Assembly (NCBI RefSeq): GCF_001029445.1
Contig: NZ_LDOT01000012.1
Span: 124,001-188,000 of the forward strand
Direction: 5' to 3'
Source: Photobacterium aquae
GTDB taxonomy: Bacteria; Pseudomonadota; Gammaproteobacteria; Enterobacterales; Vibrionaceae
Length of the DNA: 64,000 nt
Each line of letters starts with the position of its first letter. Within the stretch, counting starts at the first letter, position 1. The notes below the pieces were generated by a model. That model saw only the letters and a program-made list of their open reading frames with translations, searched no databases and was not told the DNA's origin. Shown one piece after another: positions 35,193 through 45,469 of this stretch. The position numbers and the translations under genes were made by a program.

Positions 35193-35814
35193 TCAGTCAA
35201 CCGCAACCCCCATCCGCGTGGCCGTCTGCATTGCACCGGGTACGGAAGAAATGGAGGCGATCAATACGATTGATATCCTGCTAAGGGCAGGTTTCGACGT
35301 TACCACCGCCAGCGCCGATTCCAACGGCGAGCTGATCGTCACCGGTTCACGCGGGATCAAGCTGGTCGCCGATGTCGCACTGGCCAAAATTGCCGACGAG
35401 CAGTTCGACTGCGTGGTACTGCCGGGCGGACTTGGTGGATCGGAATGTTTCCGTGACAGCCCGTTGGTTATCGAGTTCGTCAAACAGCACCATTTCGACG
35501 GCAAACTGGTCGCTGCTATCTGTGCGGCGCCGGCGCTGGTCTTTGTCCACCACCAACTCTTCCCCAAGGCAATCATGACCGCCCACCCAGCCTTCCACAG
35601 CCATATTCCGGAGCAACAGCTCCGCGTTAAGCGGGTTGTCTATGACAAAAATGACAACTTGCTGACCAGCCAAGGTCCCGGCACCTCGCAGGAATTTGCA
35701 CTGGCGATCATCGCCCAGCTAGCCGGCAAACCCCTTGCCGCAGATGTCGCCGAGCCGATGGTGATGTGGCCGCACATGCACTTTGACATCATGCCAAAAG
35801 GCGAAACACGCTAA
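35182..35814 (+). CDS. yajL: DJ-1/PfpI-family protein YajL
   Basis: 210 residues, class I glutamine amidotransferase-like fold. The reactive Cys is in AAICAAPALVF (about residues 111-121), with an upstream conserved Glu in APGTEEMEAI and VVLPGGLGG. Family roles reported include protein protection against oxidative or carbonyl stress; deglycase claims are debated. It overlaps panE and is convergent with thiI; panE-yajL-thiI linkage is conserved in enterobacteria. Confidence 0.9.
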   Translation: MTIDQSTATPIRVAVCIAPGTEEMEAINTIDILLRAGFDVTTASADSNGELIVTGSRGIKLVADVALAKIADEQFDCVVLPGGLGGSECFRDSPLVIEFVKQHHFDGKLVAAICAAPALVFVHHQLFPKAIMTAHPAFHSHIPEQQLRVKRVVYDKNDNLLTSQGPGTSQEFALAIIAQLAGKPLAADVAEPMVMWPHMHFDIMPKGETR

Positions 35815-35860
35815 TAAGCATCGTTCTCGGTTTGACAAACCAGCTGTTGCGACGAAAAAA

Positions 35861-35887
35861 AAACGAGAGCCTAGGCTCTCGTTTTTA
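35861..35887. terminator. Bidirectional terminator between yajL and thiI
   Basis: Nearly perfect palindrome AAACGAGAGC-CTAG-GCTCTCGTTT with A-run on the left and T-run on the right. It serves both convergent genes. Confidence 0.92.
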
Positions 35888-35912
35888 TTTGTCATTTCCA
35901 GCTACTGCCCGA

Positions 35913-37361
35913 TTACGGACGGTATACCTTCACGTTGTCAAAACCGTTTTCCTTCAGGTACAGCGCCTGAAGGCGGCTCATCACGCCGCGATCACAGTAA
36001 AGCAGGTACGTCTTGTCCTGCGGCAGATCGCCAAACTGGGTTGCCAGTTTGTAGAACGGCAGGTGCTTGACTTCAACGTTGTCGATTTCCAGCGGGTTCT
36101 CGTCTTCTTCGTCCGGGCTACGGATATCAAGCACAATTGCGCCTTGGTCGATCTGGTCTACCAGTTCGATTTCTGGGGCTTTTTCCTGGCTCTCTTTCTC
36201 GATCGCACGGATATCCATAATACGGGCCTCGGCAACCACTCGCTCTAGGATCGTGAAGTCAAATTTCGCTTCTTCGGCTTCCAGCTTCTCTTTGACCGCC
36301 TTCACGGTTGGGCTCTTCGAGATCACGCCACAGAACTCAGGCATGGTCTTGGCAAAATCTTCCGTGCCGATTTCACGCGCCACGTTGATAATGTCTTCTT
36401 TGTCCCAGTTGATCAGCGGACGCAGGATCAGAGATTCCGTCACGCCATCGATATGACGTAGGTTGGTCAGAGTCTGGCTTGATACCTGACCTAGCGCCTC
36501 ACCCGTTACCAGAGCCTGGATCCCCAGACGCTCGGCAACCATACCAGCAGCGCGCATGAACATGCGCTTAAGCACAACGCCCATCTGGCCGTCGTCGATA
36601 TTCTCAAGGATCTGGCCAACAACCGGATCGAAGTCAATGGAGATAAACTTCACCTTAGCCGACGAACCGTACTTCTTCCACAAGAAGTGGGCAACCTGCT
36701 TAACACCGATCTCGTGAGCCGGACCGCCTAGGTTGAAGAAACAGTAATGCACTTTGCTGCCGCGCTTGATATGCAGGTAGCTAGATACGCCGGAGTCAAA
36801 GCCACCGGAAATCAGGCTCAGTACATCTTCCTGCGTGCCCAGCGGGAAACCACCAAGGCCTTTGTGACGGGCAAGGATCTGGTTGAGCTTTTCGTCTTCA
36901 ACTTCGACACGGACGGTGATATCTGGGTTCTTCAGCTTCACAGAGGCGGTTGCAACCGCTTGGTTCAAGCCACCACCTACATAGCGCTCAAGCTCAATAG
37001 AGGTAAAATCATGCTTGCCGACGCGCTTGGCACGAACACAGAATGTCTTGCCTTCCAGCTGGTCGCGAACATGTGCCAGCGTCTGTTCGTAGATATCGTG
37101 CAGATCGGTAAATTCACTTTGTTTCACTTCAAGCACATGGTGAATACCCGGAGTCTGCGTCAGTACTGTCAGCACGTCATCGCGCAGCGACTCGTCTTTC
37201 GAAGACACTTCGATATAACTACGGCGGTTGTAAACCGCGATGGAATCAGACACGCGCTGAAGGATCACGCGGATGTTGCACTCCAAGATTCGCGTAAAGC
37301 GCTTACGAACAGACTCACTCTTGACGAAAATCTCAGGATGGGGTTTAACGATAAATTTCAT
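35913..37361 (-). CDS. thiI: tRNA 4-thiouridine synthase / sulfurtransferase ThiI
   Basis: Transfers sulfur for s4U8 in tRNA and for the thiazole of thiamine. 482 residues as in E. coli. N-terminal ferredoxin-like and THUMP domains (to about 165), PP-loop ATP pyrophosphatase with [14 protein letters not shown], and a C-terminal rhodanese domain with the persulfide Cys in [14 protein letters not shown] (C456 region). A second conserved Cys is in [14 protein letters not shown] at 37361 begins [15 protein letters not shown]; a 15-codon upstream extension is less likely. Confidence 0.96.
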   Translation of the reverse strand: MKFIVKPHPEIFVKSESVRKRFTRILECNIRVILQRVSDSIAVYNRRSYIEVSSKDESLRDDVLTVLTQTPGIHHVLEVKQSEFTDLHDIYEQTLAHVRDQLEGKTFCVRAKRVGKHDFTSIELERYVGGGLNQAVATASVKLKNPDITVRVEVEDEKLNQILARHKGLGGFPLGTQEDVLSLISGGFDSGVSSYLHIKRGSKVHYCFFNLGGPAHEIGVKQVAHFLWKKYGSSAKVKFISIDFDPVVGQILENIDDGQMGVVLKRMFMRAAGMVAERLGIQALVTGEALGQVSSQTLTNLRHIDGVTESLILRPLINWDKEDIINVAREIGTEDFAKTMPEFCGVISKSPTVKAVKEKLEAEEAKFDFTILERVVAEARIMDIRAIEKESQEKAPEIELVDQIDQGAIVLDIRSPDEEDENPLEIDNVEVKHLPFYKLATQFGDLPQDKTYLLYCDRGVMSRLQALYLKENGFDNVKVYRP

Positions 37362-37600
37362 AACACGCTTCGCTACACTGGGCCAAACATTGCCAAAAAG
37401 GATCAAAGGCGCGGATTATACAGCAAGCGGGCTATTGCCGAAACAAGGATGTCGTCCTGCATGATGTAAGCTCACTTGCCCGCCCAGAAAAATGGGTTTA
37501 CCGCCGCCCCATGCCACACGGGCAGGAACGCCGTATTTCTCTATAGTGTAGGCAGTTTTTTTATCCCTGCCCGCACTGTACTAATTGCCTGCCACAAAAA

Positions 37601-37627
37601 ATTCAGCCTCGACTCGCGAGGCTGAAT
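37601..37627 (-). terminator. Terminator of pomAB
   Basis: Perfect 11-bp stem ATTCAGCCTCG / CGAGGCTGAAT with a five-base loop, followed by TTTTT on the leftward strand. It begins three bases after the pomB stop. Confidence 0.9.
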
Positions 37628-37630
37628 GGT

Positions 37631-38560
37631 TTACTTGGTTTTACTGGCTTCACTTGGAATTTCATCGGTGTAATACGGTTCACCCTGCATCACCGAGATT
37701 TCCACCCGTCGGTTGGCCTTACGCTCAGCCGGGGTCTTGTTCTTATTGAGTGGGTGGGTATCAGCCAGACCCAGCACACGCAGGCGCATATGGTCAAAGC
37801 CCTTCACCTTCTCCATCTCCTGAGCGACAGATACCGCTCGCTGTGCAGACAGATCCCAATTGGAACGGTAAAGCTCAGAATCCAGCTTCCGATTATCAGA
37901 ATGGCCCGATACCCGGACGATACCAGGGACATCCTTCACCAATTCCGCCACCTGCCGGACCAGCGGCCGGAACTTCGGCTGCAAGAAGGCGGAACCTTCA
38001 GGGAACGCCCCTTTCTCTTTAATGCGGATCACCAGTTGCTGGCCGAGGTTCTCCAGCTCTATCGAGCCTTCCTCGATTTCACGGTTCAACGCAATCTCAA
38101 GGGAGTTCTTCAGCTTGTTCTGGGCCTCGCTAGGCTCTTCAGCACTTTCTGTATCAAGATCAAGCACCGAGGTATCGGCATGCTTACCACCGTTTTTATC
38201 ACCGGCATCTCGCATCGTACCGCCAGCGCGGGCCGAATCCCCATCGTGAAAATCCAAGCTGCGATTGGTCATGTCAATCGTCTGCTGCATGATCACCTCA
38301 ATCGGCGTCGGCTCGGGACGTCCCGGCCTAAACTCCTGGGCAATCACACTGGTTCCTTTCGGGATGTCTTTCACTTCCAGCATATTCTGGACACCGAAAG
38401 CGAACTTCATAGAACCGGCTATCTGCTTGAATTTCAATACATCCATCTCGGAAAACGATAGCAGCAACACGAAGAAGCACATCAGCAACGTCATCAAATC
38501 CGAAAAAGTTGCCATCCACGGCGGCAAACCGGGAGGAGGGCACTTATGTCCGTCTTCCAT
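37631..38560 (-). CDS. pomB: Flagellar stator protein PomB (MotB family)
   Basis: 309 residues. Short N-terminus, one membrane helix with the ion-binding Asp in TFSDLMTLLMCFFVLLLSF (D21), a plug/linker, a charged variable segment (about 110-150), and a C-terminal OmpA-like peptidoglycan-binding domain with VSGHSDNRKLDSELYRSNWDLS (split at about 215-236). Anchors the polar flagellar stator to the wall. The Cys after the ion-binding helix start and the paired PomA type point to the sodium-driven Vibrio stator. Confidence 0.94.
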   Translation of the reverse strand: MEDGHKCPPPGLPPWMATFSDLMTLLMCFFVLLLSFSEMDVLKFKQIAGSMKFAFGVQNMLEVKDIPKGTSVIAQEFRPGRPEPTPIEVIMQQTIDMTNRSLDFHDGDSARAGGTMRDAGDKNGGKHADTSVLDLDTESAEEPSEAQNKLKNSLEIALNREIEEGSIELENLGQQLVIRIKEKGAFPEGSAFLQPKFRPLVRQVAELVKDVPGIVRVSGHSDNRKLDSELYRSNWDLSAQRAVSVAQEMEKVKGFDHMRLRVLGLADTHPLNKNKTPAERKANRRVEISVMQGEPYYTDEIPSEASKTK

Positions 38561-38568
38561 TACGCCCC

Positions 38569-39333
38569 CTATTCTTCGTCAGTTGCGATTATACGTTTCT
38601 TTTCATGGAGGTAGTTTTTCAGATAACCATCAATCACCCGCGGGTTCTGACCATCTTGAATTGCCAATACTCCATCAAGGATCAGGCGGCGGTTAAGCTT
38701 CTCCTCGTCCTTGCGTAACCCTAGCTTAGCGGCAATAGGCAACAGCATCATGTTGGCCATAATCGCGCCGTACAACGTTGTCAGCAACGCAACAGCCATC
38801 GCCGGACCGATCGATTTCGGATCATCCATATTCGACAGCATCGCCACCAGACCAACCAGCGTACCGATCATCCCCATTGCCGGGGCAACCTCAGCCAGCG
38901 CCTTGAAAATACTGATACCCTGCTCATGGCGCTCATTGGTCAGCGAAATATCCTTTTGCAAGGTAGCGCGTACCACTTCCGCATCGTAGCCATCAACCAG
39001 CAGATCAATGCCCTTGCGTAAGAAGCTGTTCTCCACTTCCATTTCTTCCAATGCCAAAAAACCGCCCTTACGTGCCGTATCAGCCATTTCGACGATCTTG
39101 GCGATCAAATCTTCAGGATTGTCAGATTTGAAAATGAAGGCTTTCAACGCAATATTCGCGGCACCGAAAAACTGGCCAATACTGTATTGCATCATTGCAA
39201 CAAACATAGAGCCACATACTACAATCAATATCGACTGGGTATCGACATACATGCCGAAGCTTCCGCCCATCACCATTGCCATAATGACAAAAGCAAAGGA
39301 CCCAACCAATCCGATAAGGGTCGCTAAATCCAC
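38569..39333 (-). CDS. pomA: Flagellar stator protein PomA (MotA family)
   Basis: 254 residues, four membrane helices: two near the N-terminus (about 3-24 and 28-50) and two late (about 150-170 and 182-204), with the cytoplasmic torque loop between. LAEVAPAMGMIGTLVGLVAML and IGPAMAVALLTTLYGAI are hallmarks. GTG start at 39333, with AGGAG eight bases upstream. 8 bases from pomB. The PomA/PomB pair passes sodium ions, which couples motility to Nqr. Confidence 0.95.
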   Translation of the reverse strand: MDLATLIGLVGSFAFVIMAMVMGGSFGMYVDTQSILIVVCGSMFVAMMQYSIGQFFGAANIALKAFIFKSDNPEDLIAKIVEMADTARKGGFLALEEMEVENSFLRKGIDLLVDGYDAEVVRATLQKDISLTNERHEQGISIFKALAEVAPAMGMIGTLVGLVAMLSNMDDPKSIGPAMAVALLTTLYGAIMANMMLLPIAAKLGLRKDEEKLNRRLILDGVLAIQDGQNPRVIDGYLKNYLHEKKRIIATDEE

Positions 39334-39589
39334 CTAGTAGTCTCCTGCTGTTACATTATTATGTGATTCAAACCGCGGCATTTTATCCTACCGCAAGGGT
39401 CTTTCAATAGACGATTGGCAAAACCACGACAATTAAGTTCCTCGTTTTATCGGCAGAACACTAAATTGATTTAGCCTCAAAGCGTAAAAGATGATTTTTT
39501 TTGCCTGCGGCACACATTCCTGTGCGATAATTTGACCCTTATTACGCTCTACGCTATTTTGCGGACACGACAAAAGAAACGACAAGATT

Positions 39590-39832
39590 ATGGCAGCCAA
39601 GAAACCGGAAAATATGGCTTTTGAAGCCGCACTGGACGAACTCGATTCCCTCGTCAATGAGCTGGAATCTGGGGATATCGCACTAGAAGACGCACTGAGA
39701 AAATTCGAGCGCGGTATCGCACTGGCCCGAGCCAGCCAGCAAAAGCTGACCGAAGCCGAACAGCGTGTTGAGATCCTGCTCCAAGCCGATGACAATGCGC
39801 CTCTGACTGATTTTGAAACCGATAATGAATAA
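39590..39832 (+). CDS. xseB: Exodeoxyribonuclease VII small subunit XseB
   Basis: Eighty residues, two-helix protein with FEAALDELDSLVNELESGDIALEDAL and FERGIALARASQQKLTEAEQRV, typical of XseB, which binds several copies of XseA to form exonuclease VII. The start ATG follows a purine-rich stretch. It overlaps ispA by eight bases; xseB-ispA-dxs is a conserved operon. Confidence 0.95.
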   Translation: MAAKKPENMAFEAALDELDSLVNELESGDIALEDALRKFERGIALARASQQKLTEAEQRVEILLQADDNAPLTDFETDNE

Positions 39833-40727
39833 CATGTCGTCACTATCGCAGTCCCTGCTGCACTTCCAGGAACGCAACAACCAACAACTGGGTGACTGGA
39901 TTGATCGCCAGCCTTTTGCTGATCAGACCCTGATCAAAGCAATGCGGCACGGTACCTTGCTTGGCGGGAAACGAGCTCGCCCGTTTTTGACCTATGTCAC
40001 CGGTATGATGCTGGGAGCGCAGCAGGAAGACTTGGACACTCCGGCAGCCGCCGTCGAGTGCATCCACGCCTACTCGCTTATCCACGACGATCTGCCGGCT
40101 ATGGACGACGACGCCCTGCGCCGCGGCCAGCCAACATGCCACATTGCCTTCGACGAAGCCAATGCAATCCTTGCCGGTGATGCGCTACAAGCCCTGGCCT
40201 TCGAAATTCTTGCCAGCGGTCCGCTCAGTAACGATGGCAATAGTCAACGTATCGCGATGGTTCAGGAATTGGCCCGCGCCTCGGGTGCGGCTGGTATGTG
40301 CATGGGGCAAGCGCTCGACTTAGACGCCGAAGGTAAACACGTCGGCCTTGAGCAGCTTGAAACCATCCACCGCCACAAAACTGGTGCCCTGATCCGCTGC
40401 GCCATCCGTCTTGGTGCGCTGGCTGCCGGCGAAAAAGGGATCGCGGTTTTACCGCAGCTCGATCACTATGCCGATGCAATTGGGTTGGCGTTTCAAGTCC
40501 AAGACGATATTCTTGACGTAATTAGTGATACCGAGACCCTCGGCAAACCGCAGGGTTCGGATATCGAGCTGGACAAAAGTACCTATCCCGCTCTTCTCGG
40601 GTTGGATGGCGCAAAGGCAAAAGCACAACAACTGTATCAACAGGCGCTACACGCATTAGATGCGATACCCTACAATACAGTGCAATTAGAAGTTTTTGCC
40701 CGATACGTCATCGAGCGCAATAACTAG
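39825..40727 (+). CDS. ispA: Farnesyl diphosphate synthase IspA
   Basis: Condenses IPP with DMAPP/GPP to farnesyl diphosphate. About 300 residues. First Asp-rich motif in [13 protein letters not shown] (FARM) and second in [13 protein letters not shown] (SARM); [11 protein letters not shown] and CIHAY precede. Start is ATG 39825 (MNNMSSL...) or ATG 39834; neither has a strong ribosome site, as expected for translation coupled to xseB. Followed by dxs. Confidence 0.95.
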   Translation: MNNMSSLSQSLLHFQERNNQQLGDWIDRQPFADQTLIKAMRHGTLLGGKRARPFLTYVTGMMLGAQQEDLDTPAAAVECIHAYSLIHDDLPAMDDDALRRGQPTCHIAFDEANAILAGDALQALAFEILASGPLSNDGNSQRIAMVQELARASGAAGMCMGQALDLDAEGKHVGLEQLETIHRHKTGALIRCAIRLGALAAGEKGIAVLPQLDHYADAIGLAFQVQDDILDVISDTETLGKPQGSDIELDKSTYPALLGLDGAKAKAQQLYQQALHALDAIPYNTVQLEVFARYVIERNN

Positions 40728-40765
40728 GGTTAGCTGACCTGATAACCACAAGCGCCGTGAATGAT

Positions 40766-42628
40766 ATGACACTGGATATTTCAAAATACCCTCATCTGGC
40801 TCTGGCCGATACGCCAGATGAGCTCCGCCTGCTGCCAGTCGAAAGCCTGCCTGCAGTGTGTGACGAATTACGTACTTACCTACTCAAGTCGGTAAGCCAA
40901 AGCAGTGGCCACTTTGCCTCTGGTTTAGGTGCCGTCGAGCTGACGGTCGCCCTGCACTATGTATACAACACTCCGTTCGACCACTTGATCTGGGATGTCG
41001 GTCATCAAGCATACCCACATAAAATCCTGACCGGACGCCGCGAGCAGATGCAGACGATCCGCCAGAAGAATGGTATCCACCCGTTCCCGTGGCGTGAAGA
41101 GAGCGAGTATGACGTCCTGTCTGTCGGCCACTCCTCGACCTCGATCAGCGCCGGGCTAGGCATGGCTATCGCCGCCGAGAAAGAAGGCCTAGGCCGCAAA
41201 GTGGTCAGTGTGATCGGTGACGGGGCTATCACCGCGGGGATGGCATTCGAAGCGATGAACCATGCCGGTGATGTCCATCCTGACATGCTGGTGATCCTCA
41301 ACGACAACGAAATGTCTATTTCGGAAAACGTCGGAGCGCTGAACAACCACCTTGCCCGCCTGCTTTCCGGCAGCCTATACACCACGATCCGAGAAGGCAG
41401 CAAGAAAGTCCTTTCCGGTGCACCGCCGATCAAAGAGCTGGTCAAGCGTGCAGAGGAACACCTGAAGGGCATGGTTGTCCCTGGCACCATGTTCGAAGAA
41501 CTGGGCTTCAACTACATCGGTCCTGTCGACGGACACGATGTCGAAGAGCTGGTCAAGACCATCAAGAATATGCGCAACCTCAAAGGGCCGCAGTTCCTGC
41601 ATATCATGACTAAGAAAGGCAAAGGGTATGCTCCGGCCGAAGCCGACCCGATCAACTACCATGCCGTACCCAAGTTCGATCTGACCCAAAATCCGATCCC
41701 CAAAGCCAAGAGCAAACCGACGTTCTCAAACATCTTCGGCGACTGGCTGTGCGACATGGCAGCCGAAGACAGCAAACTGATGGCGATCACCCCCGCGATG
41801 CGCGAGGGCTCAGGCATGGTACGCTTCTCCAAAGAATATCCTGACCAGTACTTCGATGTGGCGATTGCCGAGCAGCATGCCGTGACGCTGGCTACGGGCT
41901 TGGCCATTGGCGGTTACAATCCGGTCGTGGCGATTTACTCGACCTTCCTCCAGCGCGGTTACGACCAGCTGATCCATGATGTCGCCATCATGGATCTCCC
42001 GGTCATGTTTGCCATTGACCGCGGCGGACTAGTCGGTGCCGACGGCCAAACCCACCAAGGCTCGTTCGATCTGAGCTTCATGCGCTGCATCCCCAACATG
42101 GTGATCATGACGCCGAGCGATGAAAACGAATGTCGCCAAATGCTCTATACCGGCCATCGCCACAATGGTCCAAGCGCGGTTCGCTACCCACGCGGCAGCG
42201 GTACCGGTGCGGTACCAGAAAAAACCATGACGGCCTTGCCAATCGGCAAAGGCATCGTTCGCCGTGAAGGCGAAAGCGTTGCTATCCTCAACTTTGGCAC
42301 GACGCTGGCCTATGCTCTTGAAGCAGCAGCAAACCTCAACGCTACCGTTGCCGATATGCGTTTTGTCAAACCGCTCGACGAGGCCCTGATCCTCGAACTC
42401 GCGGCATCGCATGATGTGCTGGTAACAGTAGAGGAAAATGCGATTGCCGGCGGTGCCGGTAGTGGTGTCAACGAGCTGCTGATGAAGAAAAAAGTCCTGC
42501 GCCCCGTGCTAAACATCGGCCTGCCGGACCGCTTTATCGAGCAGGGAACCCAAGCAGAGCTTCATGCCATGCTTGAGATCGATGGCCCGGGTATTGAAAA
42601 GCAGATCCGCGCCTACCTTGCTGATTAA
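40766..42628 (+). CDS. dxs: 1-deoxy-D-xylulose-5-phosphate synthase Dxs
   Basis: First enzyme of the MEP isoprenoid pathway; thiamine-diphosphate dependent condensation of pyruvate and glyceraldehyde 3-phosphate. 620 residues: ThDP site [20 protein letters not shown] ... [12 protein letters not shown], pyrimidine domain with the catalytic Glu in [16 protein letters not shown], and a C-terminal transketolase domain. Start at ATG 40766 ([13 protein letters not shown]), as in V. cholerae; an in-frame GTG nine bases upstream is possible. It ends the xseB-ispA-dxs operon. Confidence 0.97.
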   Translation: MTLDISKYPHLALADTPDELRLLPVESLPAVCDELRTYLLKSVSQSSGHFASGLGAVELTVALHYVYNTPFDHLIWDVGHQAYPHKILTGRREQMQTIRQKNGIHPFPWREESEYDVLSVGHSSTSISAGLGMAIAAEKEGLGRKVVSVIGDGAITAGMAFEAMNHAGDVHPDMLVILNDNEMSISENVGALNNHLARLLSGSLYTTIREGSKKVLSGAPPIKELVKRAEEHLKGMVVPGTMFEELGFNYIGPVDGHDVEELVKTIKNMRNLKGPQFLHIMTKKGKGYAPAEADPINYHAVPKFDLTQNPIPKAKSKPTFSNIFGDWLCDMAAEDSKLMAITPAMREGSGMVRFSKEYPDQYFDVAIAEQHAVTLATGLAIGGYNPVVAIYSTFLQRGYDQLIHDVAIMDLPVMFAIDRGGLVGADGQTHQGSFDLSFMRCIPNMVIMTPSDENECRQMLYTGHRHNGPSAVRYPRGSGTGAVPEKTMTALPIGKGIVRREGESVAILNFGTTLAYALEAAANLNATVADMRFVKPLDEALILELAASHDVLVTVEENAIAGGAGSGVNELLMKKKVLRPVLNIGLPDRFIEQGTQAELHAMLEIDGPGIEKQIRAYLAD

Positions 42629-42658
42629 CCACAGCAATCGGTATCACGATTAAATAAG

Positions 42659-42694
42659 CACCTCATGTTCGAGTCCTCGTCATGAGGTGTTTTT
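42659..42694 (+). terminator. Terminator of the xseB-ispA-dxs operon
   Basis: Perfect 9-bp stem CACCTCATG / CATGAGGTG with a 13-base loop, then TTTTTA. 30 bases after the dxs stop. Confidence 0.85.
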
Positions 42695-42712
42695 ATTTCG
42701 CCTGAGCGCAAA

Positions 42713-44842
42713 TTACCTGCTGGGGTAGCGCTTTAACACCACCCCTTCATACCCTTTTAACTCAATGTGACGCACAGGCTGGCTGAGTGACCCATCGACA
42801 TTCACGCGCTGATATTCGCCGGGCAATGAGACGCGACGCGGTGTGGCATGGAAAAAATGGGGATCATCATGAATGCGTGTGGCTCGGTATACCACCAGCC
42901 CCTCGCTATATTGACGGGCAATCACCCCTTCTTCCGGAAACTCCCCCCACCAACCACTGCGGTACAGCCAAAACCAGTTTGCAGGATTGAGTGGCACGCG
43001 CTCTGTTTGATTGATTTTAATCACATCATGCGATGAGGGCGCTTTGTCTACCTTGCTCTGCCAATATACTGGGGGATAGCCAGCCGGAGCATTAACGGGG
43101 CTACCGATGGCGACTCGCAGCATGGCGCTAGGTTGATAGGCCCAGTTCTTCGGCACGCCACCACGATACCACGTCGAATTTGTGGGATTATCTTGACTGA
43201 CGTCAGTATTACCGCTGCCGTAGTAGAATGTCTGATTCCAGCTGTGGTAATACGTCTGGCCTGGAATGTTAAATAAATAGTACAAGGCCAGCCCGGTGGC
43301 TATATCTTGGTTCCATGCCTCAGGGCTAAGAGGGTTCTGGCTGCTTCGCCCGCCTTTGGTCGTCACCATAATCAGACTTTTATCATCACGTTTCGCCAGC
43401 GCAAAGCTGTCCCATTTTCGTTGCAAACGCTCCAAACCCACAGCCGGGCTCAAATAATGCTCCCGCAGCCATACATCCACGACATTCCGAAAAGCAGTAG
43501 GCCACGCTGCATATTCCCAGAGGTTTAACTCCGATATATTGGCAGCAAGCCACTGTGTTTTCGTCGTTGTCTTCACCAACTGTAAGAAATTGGCCATCTG
43601 TTGGGCATAAATCATTGAGGTGTGTTGATGGCCGACGGGGTGGGTGATTTCAATGAGAGTTCCCCCCGACAACAGAGAAAACTGATTTTCACCAAGCAGT
43701 TTTGCCATATCATCGTTATAGGCCCCGCTCAGACCTTGTTGCTGCCAATCATGGCGATACCATTGCGCATGCAGGGTATTGATGGCTGGAGCGGTAAAAT
43801 TAGTGCGATACCAACAGGTATTGGGCCACATGTGCCCAGCCGGAATGACCCGGGCCTGATGACGAAAGCGGGCACTGGCCGCAGTATTAGCACGTGCCCC
43901 CCACTCTTGATTATTCACCCAGCCATCGCCATCCTGATCATTTCGATCATCCCACCCCGGGAAATGCATGGCATCGCCCTTTGTGGTGATCCACGGCTGA
44001 AACGTCACTGCGTGAACCGTACCGTCAACAGGCCACGACAATGCCATGACCCATACTGGCAGCCCGTCATCCAAGGCTTTCAGGCCTGAATTCAACATTC
44101 GCCCTTGATAACGAGCCAATGCAGGCTGCCATGTGATCTGATCTAACCGTTCCCCTTGCCATGCCGAGCCCGCTGAGGGGGAATTGCTCGCGTTAACAGG
44201 CTGCCATGCCATCTTTACTGAGCGCCATTGCCCGATATCCCCCGCGGTATTTGGCTGGCTCAACGCCACTGTTGGCGTAGCATGGGCGTCAATAATGACA
44301 TCTTGACTAGGGTATGCTGAAATCGCAAAAAGCGTGTCGGCGGAGGTGATACGCATTGGCAAACGAGCCGTCGAAAAGTTACCGTCACGCACTAACAGCA
44401 GATGATATGGCTTCCCGTTCAGCAGAGCGGCCATTCCGCTATTAATCACAGGTACCTTCAATACAGTATCCTCACCATAGTGCAGATACATATTCTCAGG
44501 ATCGAACCCTTGCCGCATGGCCTGTCGGTGCATCCACGCTTCTTGACGCCCGGGGCGACAATCCCATTTCTGGCTGTACATATAGCCCAGAGCAATGGTC
44601 TGGGTATTTTTGGCAACATCCTGCAAACTGCCAAAAATAATATCGGCATGGGCGGCTTCCCATTGTTTGACATCATCGGGGGTCTTAAACATGGCAGGTG
44701 CTAATGGTTTTTGCCATGCTCCCGGAAGCACCCACCCTGTCGCCGTAGAGGGGTACACTTGTGCTATCGCACTAGGGGGGCTGCCACCTCCCCCCCATAA
44801 AAACACCAATAACAATATCAATACATTACGTAATCCATCCAT
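42713..44842 (-). CDS. Large secreted protein of unknown function, possibly glycoside-hydrolase-like
   Basis: 709 residues. Signal peptide (about 1-28, hydrophobic core LILLLVFLWGGGG, cleavage after AIA). An N-terminal part rich in Trp and Tyr reads like a TIM-barrel (ADIIFGSLQDVAKNT, IALGYMYSQ). An EF-hand-like calcium loop, DRNDQDGDGWVNNQE, falls at about 295-309. A conserved-looking YRHDWQQQGLSGAYNDDM holds an Asp pair. The C-terminal region (EGLVVYRATR ... HIELKGYEGVVLKR) resembles the beta-sandwich end of many glycosidases. I do not recognise the family. It is convergent with dxs and sits where E. coli has yajO. Confidence 0.6.
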   Translation of the reverse strand: MDGLRNVLILLLVFLWGGGGSPPSAIAQVYPSTATGWVLPGAWQKPLAPAMFKTPDDVKQWEAAHADIIFGSLQDVAKNTQTIALGYMYSQKWDCRPGRQEAWMHRQAMRQGFDPENMYLHYGEDTVLKVPVINSGMAALLNGKPYHLLLVRDGNFSTARLPMRITSADTLFAISAYPSQDVIIDAHATPTVALSQPNTAGDIGQWRSVKMAWQPVNASNSPSAGSAWQGERLDQITWQPALARYQGRMLNSGLKALDDGLPVWVMALSWPVDGTVHAVTFQPWITTKGDAMHFPGWDDRNDQDGDGWVNNQEWGARANTAASARFRHQARVIPAGHMWPNTCWYRTNFTAPAINTLHAQWYRHDWQQQGLSGAYNDDMAKLLGENQFSLLSGGTLIEITHPVGHQHTSMIYAQQMANFLQLVKTTTKTQWLAANISELNLWEYAAWPTAFRNVVDVWLREHYLSPAVGLERLQRKWDSFALAKRDDKSLIMVTTKGGRSSQNPLSPEAWNQDIATGLALYYLFNIPGQTYYHSWNQTFYYGSGNTDVSQDNPTNSTWYRGGVPKNWAYQPSAMLRVAIGSPVNAPAGYPPVYWQSKVDKAPSSHDVIKINQTERVPLNPANWFWLYRSGWWGEFPEEGVIARQYSEGLVVYRATRIHDDPHFFHATPRRVSLPGEYQRVNVDGSLSQPVRHIELKGYEGVVLKRYPSR

Positions 44843-44930
44843 ATCACACCACTCTTGTCATCGCTATTTTCAAGCCTAGACGAGCGGTTGCATATCGTGG
44901 AGGAAACCTTGATCAGAGCGATAAAAAAAA

Positions 44931-44960
44931 GCCCCTCGTTATCCATTCATAACAAGGGGC
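44931..44960 (-). terminator. Terminator of thiL-pgpA
   Basis: 12-bp stem (GCCCCTCGTTAT / ATAACAAGGGGC, one G-T pair on the RNA) with a six-base loop and eight T on the leftward strand, 20 bases after the pgpA stop. Confidence 0.9.
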
Positions 44961-44980
44961 CTTCGCCGATAACGGCACGA

Positions 44981-45466
44981 TTACCAGCCAAGCCAGTTAC
45001 CCACGCCCCACAGTGCAATCATCGCCATGAAACCAGCCAGAATATCATCCACCATGATCCCAAATCCGCCGTGGACATGCTTGTCGAGCCAGCTGATCGG
45101 CCACGGCTTGACCATGTCAAAGAAGCGGAACAGGACAAAACCTGCCAGCACCCACTGCCAAGTTGCCGCAGGGGCTATCGCCATGGTGATCCAAAAGCCG
45201 ACAAACTCGTCCCAGACGATACTGCCGTGATCATGCACGCCCATATCGTCGGAAGTCTTCTGGCAAATTGCCACCCCGATAACAGCAGAGACGGCAATAA
45301 CTGCCAGATAAGCGACAAACGGCAATTGGGCCAGCAAAAAATAAAACGGCACGGCGGCCAATGTGCCCATCGTTCCCGGTACAACCGGTGACAGGCCGCT
45401 ACCAAATCCCGTCGCCAACAAATGCCAAGGATTGCTCAGAATGATTTTCTCTTTCGGATTTACCAC
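44981..45466 (-). CDS. pgpA: Phosphatidylglycerophosphatase A
   Basis: Removes phosphate from phosphatidylglycerophosphate to make phosphatidylglycerol. 161 residues with three or four membrane helices and the family signature GSGLSPVVPGTMGTLAAVPF (about 18-37); DHGSIVWDEFVGFWITM and FRFFDMVKPWPISWLDK hold conserved acidic residues. It starts 3 bases after thiL and ends with a strong terminator. Confidence 0.94.
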   Translation of the reverse strand: MVNPKEKIILSNPWHLLATGFGSGLSPVVPGTMGTLAAVPFYFLLAQLPFVAYLAVIAVSAVIGVAICQKTSDDMGVHDHGSIVWDEFVGFWITMAIAPAATWQWVLAGFVLFRFFDMVKPWPISWLDKHVHGGFGIMVDDILAGFMAMIALWGVGNWLGW

Positions 45467-45469
45467 AAC

